From: Dictyocoela muelleri
Lineage: Eukaryota; Microsporidia
DNA: 12,796 bases
Assembly (NCBI GenBank): GCA_016256075.1
Contig: SDVU01000505.1
Coordinates: 1 to 12,796 of the forward strand
Direction: 5' to 3'
Every line of letters begins with the position of its first letter. Within the stretch, counting starts at the first letter, position 1. The position numbers were made by a program, and so were the translations under genes. The notes beneath the pieces were generated by a model. It made no database searches and had not been told where the DNA came from. It worked only from the letters and a program-made list of their open reading frames with translations. This document shows positions 1 to 8,557 of the stretch, one piece after another.

Positions 1-226
1 AAAAAATTATTCAGATAATGTCTAAGGAACCCTAGAATTAAATATTATTATTAAAACTAATAAATTGTTATAATTTTTTATATAAAAATTCGCGGTGAGT
101 TCTCGTGCTACCATATATCTACCATAATTTATTCTACCACTAAGCAACCACAACAAATTAATTTAATTGTTACAATTTAATTAGTTTAAATTTTTATATT
201 AAATAAAATACAATATTGATCTGCCC
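1..226. other. AT-rich leader before the integrase remnant
   Basis: No open frame or recognisable motif was found here. The DNA is AT-rich with a few GC-containing words. I compared it by eye with the stretch after the integrase remnant (1469-1680) and saw no matching long terminal repeat, so the left limit of the element cannot be placed. Confidence 0.4.
224..226 (+). promoter_or_regulatory. CCC start-codon motif
   Basis: A CCC triplet lies immediately before the ATG at 227 in DNA where C is rare. The same arrangement occurs before the LRR gene. In microsporidia, CCC-like or GGG-like motifs next to start codons are a described gene-start signal. That this motif works here is inference. Confidence 0.4.
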
Positions 227-1468
227 ATGCCCGCCAAACAATATGTAAATGACCATGTTGAATACGAGAATATTGTCAAAATATTAAGAAATATTGAATT
301 TCCACTCGATCGGAAAAAGAAAGAACGGTTGATAAAAAAAAGCAATCTTTTCAAATTGATAAATCAGCACCTCTATTTTAAGAGCCAAGATTTGCTATTT
401 CCTGACCGACTAGTTATAGCAAAAGATGATAAGCATGCAATGGAATTTCATGTAAAAAATGTTCATGATCAGTGTCATTTGGGAATAAATAAGCTCGAAG
501 ACTTATGCAACAAAAAATTCTTCGGCATTCGTAGAGATATTATACGAAAAATAGTATCGAATTGTCAGATCTGTTCGTTGGCCCAACCGTTAAAATACAA
601 AGACGAAGTTCATCACATAATTGCAAAAAAACCAAATGAAAGATTCCAAATCGATTTAATCGACTTAAAGTCTTATTCCGAGGAAAACGGGGGATATAAA
701 TGGATACTTACGGTAATTGACATATATTCAAGATTTGGTTTTGTAAAGGCTTTGAAGAATAAAACCGGAACATTAGTAGTGGCTGGTCTAAAAGATATTT
801 TCCACGAACATGGTCCTTGCGAGATATTACAATCTGATAACGGAACAGAGTTCAAAAACAAAGACATACAAAAATTATGTGAAGATTTAAATATTGAACA
901 AATCCATGGCCGACCAAATCATCCTCAGAGCCAAGGAATTGTTGAAAGGTTTAACCAAACAATCACCAGATTTATTTCAAAAACATTATCACCTTCAGAT
1001 ACAAAAAATTAGATCGATTGTTTAAAAACAGTTGTTTATAATTACAACATCTCAATTCATACTGCAACAAAAAAATCTCCTTTTGAAAAATATAAAAACA
1101 TTTTAGGTTTTAATCGAATAAATGTACACTCTGATGTTATTTCTGAAGAAAACGAAAATCTTATTGATTCCTACCATGAAAATTTTCCAATTATACCTGT
1201 TGATTTAAAATCAAAATATTATGAGAAAATGGATAGAAAAATGTCTGTTCATTTATCAAAATATAATTTTAATATAAATGATAAGGTAATGATCAAGAAA
1301 GATATTGGAACCAATCCTTTTTATAAATTGAAAAAATTCGATTCAAAATATTGCAGAAATGGTAAAATAATACAAATTTTATCGAATAATCGGGTTAAGA
1401 TTTGCTTTAATGAAGGAGATGAACATATTTTCCATATGTCAAGAATAATTAAAATCGATGATCAGTGA
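227..1468 (+). mobile_element. Fossil retrovirus-type integrase region (DD35E), LTR-retroelement or Polinton/Ginger-like
   Basis: This is the integrase portion of an old virus-like or retroelement-like copy. It appears broken, with about one break in the visible stretch. The N-terminal part carries an HHCC zinc-binding module (H80, H84, C113, C116 counted from the ATG at 227). The catalytic core follows with D143, D204 (in SDNGTEF) and E240 (in GIVERFN). The spacing between the last two is 35 residues, the retroviral DD35E pattern. The right part (about 1229-1468) resembles the basic SH3-like C-terminal DNA-binding region of such integrases. No reverse transcriptase, protease, capsid or LTR is visible, so family placement among Ty3-like retroelements, Polintons, Ginger transposons and domesticated KRBA2-like integrases is open. 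The good preservation of motifs suggests moderate age. Confidence 0.8.
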
Positions 1469-1680
1469 TTTAATTAAACATTTTCGCAATTTTTATTTTA
1501 ACATTTTTTAAAAAGGTTTGAAAAGTATATTTAACTATTGTTTTTTATTTAATTTTTTTAAAAATATCGCTTGCACTAATTGTTATATATTCAGGTCTAG
1601 CAAAAATATTTTAATTGCTATGTAATTTAAACTTGAAAAATTCAGAACGGAATACATAATTAAAATAAGACGTTTTTTGC
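1469..1680. other. AT-rich spacer
   Basis: Homopolymer-rich spacer between the integrase remnant and the satellite. Nothing coding or repeated was seen. Confidence 0.4.
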
Positions 1681-1995
1681 CATTTTTTGATAATTTTTGA
1701 TAATTTTTGATAATTTTTTGTCATTTTTGATAATTTTTTATAGTTTTTGATAATTTTTTGTCATTTTTGATAATTTTTAATCAATATTTTATCATTTTTG
1801 ATAATTTTTAATCATTTTTTTATCATTTTTGATAATTTTTTAATCATTTTTGATAATTTTTGATAATTTTTGATAATTTTTGATAGTTTTTGATAATTTT
1901 TGATAATTTTTGTCATTTTTGATAATTTTTTGTCATTTTTGATCATTTTTAATCATTTTTGATAATTTTTGATAATTTTTGATCATTTTTAATTT
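1681..1995. repeat. Tandem 11-bp satellite, unit TTTTTGATAAT
   Basis: About 315 bp consist almost wholly of TTTTTGATAAT and close variants (TTTTTGTCAT, TTTTTAATCAT), with unit lengths drifting between 10 and 12 bp. The strand asymmetry is extreme: T-rich on the plus strand with nearly no C. There is no coding potential. It ends in a plain AT stretch just before the tRNA-like sequence. Confidence 0.9.
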
Positions 1996-2063
1996 TTTTA
2001 AAATATAAATATTTTTTTGTTTAAATAATGAAATATTTAAATATGATTAAATAAAAATAATTT

Positions 2064-2134
2064 GTTATGATTGTCGAGTGGTAGCCTAAAAGTTGTCTAC
2101 TCTAGTGTGACGGGTTCGAATCTCGGTGAAACCA
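2064..2134 (+). pseudogene. Decayed tRNA-like sequence, possibly tRNA-Asp(GUC) or a SINE head
   Basis: The stretch has canonical tRNA length (71 nt). It has an A-box-like GTCGAGTGGTAG, a good B-box GGTTCGAATC, and a 3' end GGTGAAACCA like that of eukaryotic tRNA-Val. Counting back from the T arm puts a seven-base loop TTGTCTA in the anticodon position, giving U33 and anticodon GUC. Every stem has mismatches: the acceptor pairs about 4 of 7, the D stem 2 of 3, the anticodon stem 3 of 5, and the T stem 4 of 5. A functional tRNA is therefore unlikely. A pseudogene or the head of a tRNA-derived SINE fits better. Confidence 0.4.
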
Positions 2135-2200
2135 TAATTGTTTATTTAAATTATTTAATTTGAGTTTATTAAATTATAAGCTTCATAAATGTCATAATGC

Positions 2201-2330
2201 CCGCGCTTCGCGGATTTATGCCCGCGCATCGCGCTAATGATTAAGCGTACATAGTCATTCTATGCTTAGTGTGTAAGTTGAATAAAGCATGATATGGTCG
2301 CGCTTCGCGCGATGCCTGCGCTTTGCGCGG
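2201..2330. repeat. Cluster of GC-rich mini-hairpins
   Basis: Four short GC-only inverted repeats sit in otherwise AT-rich DNA: CCGCG-CTT-CGCGG (2201-2213), GCGC-ATC-GCGC (2224-2234), TCGCGC-TTC-GCGCGA (2298-2312) and GCGC-TTT-GCGC (2318-2328). All have three-base loops. They form two pairs, with an AT hairpin between them (2242-2268, TAAGC/CATAG paired with CTATG/GCTTA). The two pairs are roughly inverted relative to each other. The layout resembles the mobile GC clusters or double-hairpin elements known mainly from fungal mitochondrial DNA. Mobility here is inference. Confidence 0.6.
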
Positions 2331-2359
2331 GACATATTATGTGTACTCAAAAAAAACAA

Positions 2360-2450
2360 GTACACATATATGTGTACTCAAAAAACTACTATGTACACAT
2401 ATATGTGTACTCAAAAAACCACTAAGTACACATATATGTGTGCTCAAATA
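2360..2450. repeat. Left-tip palindromic tandem repeats of the foldback element
   Basis: Three 33-bp units start at 2360, 2393 and 2426, after a partial unit at 2339. Each holds the 18-bp palindrome GTACACATATATGTGTAC or a close variant, followed by TCAAAAAA. They are matched in inverted orientation at the right tip. Confidence 0.85.
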
Positions 2451-3943
2451 ATTTTAAAATTATGACGCCTGTCTGAAAATAGAAGTATACAGTTTTTTTC
2501 ATTATTATAGTCCTCTCGTTGCATCATTTTTGCTCTTCGTTCTCTTATTATAGACCCTTTGTTGCATTATCACAGTCCCTTTTTTGCATTATAGGTTTTG
2601 CAAAGTTATGGACACATTTTGAAGATTCATAGACCCATTTAGCCAGTGTTTTACACCTTTATGCCATATTTTCAGATATTACTGGAAATTTTGCCTCCAT
2701 TAATTAATTTTTAACCTATTTTTAACCAATTTTTAACCTTTTTTAACCCTTATTTTTTAACCTATATTTTTTAACCCTTATTTTTTAATTCATATTTTTC
2801 AGCTTATTTTTTAATTCATATTTTTTACCCTCATTTTTTAATCCACCTTTTTTTAACCCTTATTTTTTAACCCTATTTTTAGCCCTTATTTTTTAAACAC
2901 TATTTTTTTAACCAAAAGTTTTTAACCCTTATTTTTTAATCATATTTTTAACCCATATTTTTTAACCCATATTTTTTTACTCATATTTTTTTACCGTATT
3001 TTTGCACCGCATTTTTTTACCAACATTTTTTAACCACAATTTTCAGTGCATATTTTTTTAACCCTTATTTTTTCTGTTATTTTTTAACCCTTATTTTTTC
3101 TGTTATTTTTTAACCCTTATTTTTTAAACCCTATTTTATTGACTCATTTTTTAACTCTTATTTTTTTAATCATATTTTATAATTATTATTTTTTAACCCA
3201 ACCCTTTTAGAATCTTAATAACCCTAACCCCTTATTTTTACCCATTTTATCGAAACCCCTTTCTAACCCTTATTTTTAACCTAACCTTAATCTTATTTTT
3301 AACCTTTATTAAAAAAAGGTGTTAAAAAATGAGGGTTTAAAAACAAGGGCTAAAAAATGATGGTAAAAAAATAGGCGTTAAAAAAATAACTTTAAAAAAT
3401 TAGTGTTTAAAAATAAGGGTTAGAAAAATAGTGTTAGAAAAATAAGGGTTAATAAATAAGGGTTAATAAATAAGGGTTAAAAAATAAGGTTTGAAAAATA
3501 TCGGTTAAAAATATCGGTTAAAAATATTGGTTAAAAATATCGTATAAAAAGATGACTTAAAATTGGAAGCTGAAAATTGCTTAAAAATTAATTAATAGGG
3601 ACATATTTCAGCACAATATCTAAAACTATTCAAAATGGTTTAAAACACCGGCAAAATTGGTTATAGATCTGCAAAACAGGGCTATAAATTTGCAAAATGG
3701 ATCTATAAATATGTAAAATTGGTCTATAGGTTTGTAAAACCTATAATGCAACGAAGGGTCTATGATAATGCAACGAAGGGTCTATAATAATGCAAGGAGG
3801 GACTATAATAATTCAAGGTGTGAATTATAATAATAAAATGAGTGGACTATGATAATGAAAAGGACAGTATACTTATATTTTCAGACAAGCGTCATAAAAT
3901 TTTAAATATTGGAGTACATATTTTGTCTTGGTGGATTTTTTGA

Positions 3944-4030
3944 GTACACATATATGTGTACTTGGTGAGTTTTTTGGAGTTCACATATATGTGTACTTGA
4001 TGGTTTTTTCGAGTATACATATATGTGTAC
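3944..4030. repeat. Right-tip palindromic tandem repeats of the foldback element
   Basis: Palindromes lie at 3944-3961 (perfect), 3979-3996 and 4013-4030 (one or two changes each), spaced 35 and 34 bp. Between them are TTTTTT-containing linkers, the complement of the left-tip linkers. Confidence 0.85.
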
Positions 4031-4077
4031 TAATCGTTTAAAGGTTAAGTGTGCTAACCAATGAGCTATCTGGCCCC
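4031..4077 (-). pseudogene. Truncated tRNA-like 5' half
   Basis: On the minus strand, from about 4077 downward, the DNA reads GGCCAGATAGCTCATTGG followed by TTAGC. This is a good match to a tRNA 5' half: T8-A9, a D stem GCT/AGC and an intact A-box. The anticodon stem does not fold and no B-box follows. The sequence runs straight into the right tip of the foldback element, so the 3' half may have been lost there. It could also be chance in short DNA. Confidence 0.28.
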
Positions 4078-4164
4078 TATCTCTGCAAAGTAACAATGAT
4101 TTTATTTTCGCCATTTTATATAAAAAATTGATTTTTTTATTATAAATTTCTCAAAATATCAATA

Positions 4165-4167
4165 CCC
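4165..4167 (+). promoter_or_regulatory. CCC start-codon motif of the LRR gene
   Basis: The start context is ATACCCATG. CCC directly before the ATG is very unusual in such C-poor DNA and repeats the pattern at 224-226. It supports 4168 as the true start and hints at a microsporidian-type gene start. Function is inferred from the family-level description of this motif. Confidence 0.45.
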
Positions 4168-6567
4168 ATGTTATTCGAAACAATTCTATATTTACTCATC
4201 AAAATCAAGTCAAGTGAATTTCAAGACCATAAAAAAAATTTAACAGTTGATAAATATAATGAAATTTATTTAGAACCTATAAATATTTTGTGTAGAGACA
4301 ATAAAATGATTACTTTTGAATATCAGGTTTGGTCAAAATATGAATACTTCTTTACAATAATGAGAAAAATATGGAATAAAAATGAATATATCGAAGAAAA
4401 TTTTAATTCTGAAATTTTAGAAAAAATCAGAAAAATAACATTGGGTCTCCCAAGTGATCCTTTAAAAATCGAAGAATTTCAAGAGATACTTGTTGCAATA
4501 AACAAATTTTTAGTTTTTGATCGATACATTTCAAATATTTACAACAATCTTTTTAGTGAAGGAATTCATCTCAATAAATTCAATGAAATTCTTGATCAAT
4601 ACCACGATTCGAATTATTCCGAAGAATATTCAATTTATAAAAGAACGATGATTGATTTTTGGCATTTCTTTTGGTATGAAGTTCTTAAAAGATTTGATTT
4701 ATCCCTTAAAATTTACGATAAAACAGTTGAAATAAATAATCACGCCAACACAAATATTTACGACCTTGATATTAGAGCTATAAAAAATGTAAATGAACTG
4801 AAATTTAATTTGACAGTATTCAATAGTGATAAGGTTATGGATGATATTTACTTTTTTCTTAAGGTTTTTAAATTTTTGATTTACGAATTGATCAACAATA
4901 AAAACTCGGAAACACGAATTAAAAAGTTAACAATACATGGTAAATGCACACTTATCCAACAAAGAAGATTAAATTTAATATTTATGGATGAATTATCTGG
5001 AATAACCGATATTACATTCGATAGTTTATATATCGATCATGATTACTCATTATGTAAACCAAAGTCGTCTTTTGAAATTTTTATAAAAAAAGCGCCGGTG
5101 TTGGCCCGGCTAGATATAACAATCCCATATTTCGAATCCGAAAACTCATTTGTTAAATTCCTTGAAAATAAAATTGTTAAGACAAAGCTACGCGATCTAA
5201 AAATTGAAAATATTTACCTCTCTGAAAAAATCATATCGAAAATTTCTGAACTCAAAGCTGTGGAGAAATTTGATATATCTTATTATAAAAATTATATTCA
5301 AGATCTATTTCCAATCCTCAATAGTCCTAATTTTAAAAAAAATGTCACTGATCTTTCATTAAGAGAAATTCCTAATTTGGGTTCTCGGAATGCATGGGCA
5401 ATTTCAGAATATCAAAAAATTGAGATTTTAAATTTCGAAGATACGGTTATATTTCCAGAAAATTTAACAACCATCTTACAAAGTGTTCATATTAAAAACA
5501 CGCTAAAAAAATTGATTTTACCAAATTCAACCAAAATTTTTCCTTTACATGCAAATTTGATCTCTGATTTTAATGTTTTGGAAAAAATAGGCGCACAGAA
5601 TTGCTCATTTATAAATGATTCACATTTAATTATTTTAAGAAGTGAAAAATTGCAAAAAACAATCAAAGAAATTGATTTTATTGACTCAGTCACGGATTAT
5701 GATTCTCTTGTAGATGACCTTTTGCATTTCAACCGTATTGAGAGACTAGAAATATTTTTTAGTCCGACAAACAGAGAAATAATTGAAAAAATATTAAATA
5801 AGAAAGAGTGGCATCATTCTGTAAAGGAATTATATTTACATAATTTCAATCTATTTCATTCACCTGAATTTTTATCTGATCAATTATCATTATACAAGTC
5901 TTTGGAGACTTTTGGAATTATAAAACCTGAAAATATTGGCGAGTTTGACCCATTAATTTTATTAAAGGCAATATCTTCTAAAGATTCTATTAAAAAGCTA
6001 GTTTTAAGTGAAATATCTTTAACAGGTTTAGATGATGTCTCCCCATTATCGTCTTTCAAAAATCTTGAAGTTCTTGATTTGTCGAAATCATCGTTTTTAG
6101 ATTCGAAATCGTCCGAAATTTTAAAACTAAGAAATTTGCAAAAATCTGTTAAAGAACTCCATTTGGCCAACCTATATAATTTTACTGAAGACGATTCAAA
6201 AGAAATTAGTAAATTTGAAAATTTAGAAGTGCTAAATCTTGAAGGAACGAATGTTTCTGCAGATGGTTTCTTTATTATATTTAACAGCAAATCATTGCAA
6301 AGGTCTATAAAAAAATTATCTTTCATGTCGCCCATCGAATATGAGGTAGCATATTTGTTAAATCTTAGCCTTATTGAGAATTTTGAGGCTTTAGAAAATT
6401 TTACCTTTCTATCTTGGTATTTCGATCCTGATAACCTGAAGTCGATTTTGAAAAGCAAAAAAATCAAATATAGTTTAAAATATTTAAACACAAATATTTT
6501 CGATGATTACTATTCCAATTACAATGATTTCAAAAATATTTGTAACTGCAATCTTATAAAATTGTAA
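4168..6567 (+). CDS. Leucine-rich-repeat protein, 799 residues, intronless
   Basis: This is the one intact large gene in the window. Residues 1-240 are non-repetitive and rich in aromatic and charged residues. The first 13 residues are mildly hydrophobic (MLFETILYLLIKI), a possible but weak signal or anchor segment. No F-box is recognisable. Residues from about 250 to 775 are leucine-rich repeats of the ribonuclease-inhibitor-like kind. They form a super-repeat in which a [ST][ILV]K[KE]L strand motif recurs at residues 445, 498, 551, 607, 660, 713 and 769, with a divergent copy at 392. It alternates with a LEVLNL-type strand (362, 415, 468, 521, 576, 630, 683, 739). Such repeats form curved protein-binding solenoids. 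The ligand and cell location cannot be read from the sequence. The start is chosen from the CCC-ATG context and the absence of any in-frame extension. The gene lies alone between mobile elements. Lineage-expanded LRR families, often secreted, are known in microsporidia; membership here is inference. Confidence 0.88.
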   Translation: MLFETILYLLIKIKSSEFQDHKKNLTVDKYNEIYLEPINILCRDNKMITFEYQVWSKYEYFFTIMRKIWNKNEYIEENFNSEILEKIRKITLGLPSDPLKIEEFQEILVAINKFLVFDRYISNIYNNLFSEGIHLNKFNEILDQYHDSNYSEEYSIYKRTMIDFWHFFWYEVLKRFDLSLKIYDKTVEINNHANTNIYDLDIRAIKNVNELKFNLTVFNSDKVMDDIYFFLKVFKFLIYELINNKNSETRIKKLTIHGKCTLIQQRRLNLIFMDELSGITDITFDSLYIDHDYSLCKPKSSFEIFIKKAPVLARLDITIPYFESENSFVKFLENKIVKTKLRDLKIENIYLSEKIISKISELKAVEKFDISYYKNYIQDLFPILNSPNFKKNVTDLSLREIPNLGSRNAWAISEYQKIEILNFEDTVIFPENLTTILQSVHIKNTLKKLILPNSTKIFPLHANLISDFNVLEKIGAQNCSFINDSHLIILRSEKLQKTIKEIDFIDSVTDYDSLVDDLLHFNRIERLEIFFSPTNREIIEKILNKKEWHHSVKELYLHNFNLFHSPEFLSDQLSLYKSLETFGIIKPENIGEFDPLILLKAISSKDSIKKLVLSEISLTGLDDVSPLSSFKNLEVLDLSKSSFLDSKSSEILKLRNLQKSVKELHLANLYNFTEDDSKEISKFENLEVLNLEGTNVSADGFFIIFNSKSLQRSIKKLSFMSPIEYEVAYLLNLSLIENFEALENFTFLSWYFDPDNLKSILKSKKIKYSLKYLNTNIFDDYYSNYNDFKNICNCNLIKL

Positions 6568-6872
6568 ATAGGCATCATCTGGCTGGTTGAATTGATTAGA
6601 ATTTCTTTTGATTAAAATTATTTATTTTATTTTTTGAAGATTTTTTTTCTGATTTTTCATTTAGATTCAAACTTCGGGTTCAGATACTTTCCACTACAAC
6701 AAAAAAAATAATAACCCTTGTGGTCATGACAAAAAAAAATCATGATATTAATAAATTTATCAATTTAAAATTAATCAATTCATTATCAATTTAATTTAAA
6801 ATTAACGAATTCATAATAAATCATATGAACCCAATCATGAATTTTCAAAAAGACTTTTTTGATCATATACTT
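6568..6872. other. Spacer after the LRR gene
   Basis: AT-rich DNA without an open frame. Around 6750-6810 a short word, TCAATTTAAAATTAA, is repeated with variation. No convincing polyadenylation signal stands out. Confidence 0.4.
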
Positions 6873-6967
6873 CAGGGGTTGGCAACAGCGTACCTGCTGG
6901 TGAATTGTACCTGTGAGAGGTTTTTGATGTACCTGTGAGACGTTTTTGATGTATCCGCGAGGCGTTT
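6873..6967 (+). mobile_element. Solo hAT-like transposon end with subterminal repeats
   Basis: The sequence starts CAGGGGTTGGCAAC, very like the terminal inverted repeats of many hAT transposons. It is followed by two full and one partial 22-bp units beginning GTACCTGTGAGA (6907, 6929 and 6951) and a related word at 6890. hAT elements commonly carry such subterminal transposase-binding repeats. No reverse-complement partner end and no transposase occur in the window, so this is a truncated end. The assignment rests on the short terminus only. Confidence 0.4.
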
Positions 6968-7210
6968 AAGTATTTAACTCAAAAAGATTATTGGAAAATC
7001 ACATAAGCTAAAAGCTTAAATTTTTTATTAATTATTTTTAAAGTTAGTAAATGTGTAAAATTTGTAATAAATTTAATGCAAAGTCATATAAAACCAAAAA
7101 AATTTGGGCATAAAATCTGTTTTTTATTTATTTAGTATAAGTTTTACCCATCTGTGTTTCTGCTATGATCGTGAGTCAATTTACAATAAAAGGATTGTCG
7201 ACACCTGATA
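6968..7210. other. AT-rich spacer
   Basis: No open frame, repeat or motif was recognised between the hAT-like end and the pogo-like end. Confidence 0.4.
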
Positions 7211-7294
7211 TACAGTAATACCTCTTTATTTTACCACTCTCTCTGATTTACAACCCCCTTTATTTTTATTATACTCTCAAAATTATTTAACTAT
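7211..7294 (+). mobile_element. Solo pogo-like transposon end
   Basis: TA (a likely target dinucleotide) is followed by CAGTAATACCTCTTTATTTT and then about 60 bp that match 11146-11225 closely by eye. The CAGT-AAACCTCTTTAT style of terminus is typical of pogo/Tigger elements. Only the end is kept: similarity to the other copy stops near 7294 and no transposase follows. Confidence 0.55.
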
Positions 7295-7785
7295 GGCTTG
7301 GTTATTTTTGGTCAAAAAACACTTTTGGTCCAAAATTTTAGGCGTACAAAAAATTTTGAAAAATACCCTTAGATAACGCAATTAGAAAATTTTATTGAAA
7401 ATAAATGTTACTTACCCGCTGTTCGTGTTTTGAGTATTTGTTATCATGAACAGAGTAGAGATTTGAATTTACTTTATTTGGTAAAGAAGAAGAAGATGAA
7501 TATTTTTTTAAAAAATCTTTATTTCTTTGAAAAAGCATGTGTCATGAAATTTGTATTCCTTTTATAGTTTTCGATCTTTAAAAGCGTTTCATATTATGAA
7601 ACAAGATATTTCTATATCTCAATTTGTTTTAAATTATATTTAAAATAATTGACAAGCTAAAAGGGTTTACACATTCAAAACACATTCTTTTAAAGTATGT
7701 TAGCATATTTATCTAACAATAATAATAAAAATAATAATATTTGTAGATTAAAATAAAATAATTATTTTTGATTTAAATATAAATA
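7295..7785. other. Spacer between transposon remnants
   Basis: Mostly AT-rich. Inverted or variant copies of TTTTGGTCCAAAA-like words (7306-7345) recall a stretch at about 11095-11140 and may be old transposon ends. A short minus-strand coding-like patch near 7440-7510 is too brief to name. Confidence 0.3.
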
Positions 7786-7912
7786 TTGGTGCAAGGCCGT
7801 GTGGCCGTCTAAGACCAAGTGGGGCCCTTACAAATAATTTTATCTAAAAAATAAAAAAAATAAATTAAATTTTTTTTTATTTATCTGTAACAATTGACCA
7901 ATAAACTATTTC

Positions 7913-8248
7913 GGTTCTACAACGGGTTAGCCACCACCTGTTAAAAATAGAAAATCGTCATCTAGAGGAGGAGAGAACATGATTCTTATTTGAAATGAGC
8001 TTGAAATGACGATATAAACTCAGATATATGAAAGATATAATGTAGGCGATGACATGTCTATATTTAGAAAAAATGCTGCGAAGCAGCATTTTTTCTAAAT
8101 ATAGACATGTCATCGCCTAGTTTATATCTTTCATATATCTGAGTTTATATCGTCATTTCAAGCTCATTTCAAATAAGAATCATGTCTCTTCTTTTCTAGA
8201 TGACGATTTTCTATTTTTAACAGGTGGTAGCTAACCCGTTGTAGAACC
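7913..8248. mobile_element. 336-bp hairpin MITE with 8-bp target duplication
   Basis: Two arms (7913-8079 and 8083-8248) are reverse complements with only about six or seven differences. They meet at a three-base loop, GAA, inside GCTGC-GAA-GCAGC. The ends are GGTTCTACAACGGG and its complement. The 8-bp word ACTATTTC flanks both sides (7905-7912 and 8249-8256). The GG start and 8-bp duplication suit Merlin, although hAT and P elements also make 8-bp duplications. It has no coding capacity. It landed at the stop codon of the outer transposase, and its well-matched arms point to recent origin. Confidence 0.92.
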
Positions 8249-8557
8249 ACTATTTCATACCATATTTAGCCTATTTCTTAATATTCACCTTGTCTTAGAA
8301 AAAATACTTAGACCTAAACTCATCAAAAAAACCTTTCAATATAAGATATCTTTATACCCAGTCTTTTTTGACATAGTATTTAAGCTGTGACCAGAGATTT
8401 TATATGTTGTTAGTGTGATACCCCTGTTTGTTTTTAAAACCTCTACTATGATTAACAACCTTGTTCATGCAAAAAGAATTTCTTACGGCTTGAGGATACG
8501 ATGGATAACCATCAGTTATAATGGTAGTCCCTACTAAAACATACTGAGTCTAGTCTA

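Larger units (their letters stand above)
2339..4032. mobile_element. Foldback-type element with long tandem-repeat inverted arms
   Basis: Two long arms (about 2339-3306 and 3312-4032) are reverse complements of each other around a tiny centre near 3309. From outside in, each arm carries the same modules. First are 33-35-bp repeats built on the perfect palindrome GTACACATATATGTGTAC. Next is a unique block containing ATGACGCYTGTCTGAAAATA, at about 2463 and, inverted, about 3880-3900. Then come degenerate units of about 22 bp with the core TTGCATTATTATAGACCC. The innermost part is a long array of TTTTTAACCCTTA-type words, which reads as AAATAAGGGTTAA on the right arm. The left arm is about 240 bp longer through extra array copies. 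No open frame of note lies inside. Long repeat-built inverted arms are the hallmark of foldback transposons, which move non-autonomously. The autonomous partner is unknown. Confidence 0.8.

Noticed and set aside
673-867. Minus-strand frame opposite the integrase
   Set aside because: It is a shadow of the integrase catalytic core.
1-1680. LTRs around the integrase remnant
   Set aside because: No direct repeat shared between the left and right flanks was seen.
1681-1995. Possible CRISPR or regulated repeat array
   Set aside because: There are no spacers; it is a simple 11-bp satellite in a eukaryotic context.
3195-3300. Telomere-like AACCCTAACCCC words
   Set aside because: They are part of the degenerate TTTTTAACCCTTA array of the foldback arm, with no regular telomeric period.
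3902-4114. Minus-strand frame of 70 residues with repeated HIYVYSK words
   Set aside because: The repeats are the translated palindromic units at the right tip of the foldback element and the tRNA-like half; it is not a gene.
5880-6491. Antisense open frame of 203 residues within the LRR gene
   Set aside because: It is the mirror of the regular LRR coding sequence on the other strand. Its residue mix reflects that, and no domain or start signal is seen.
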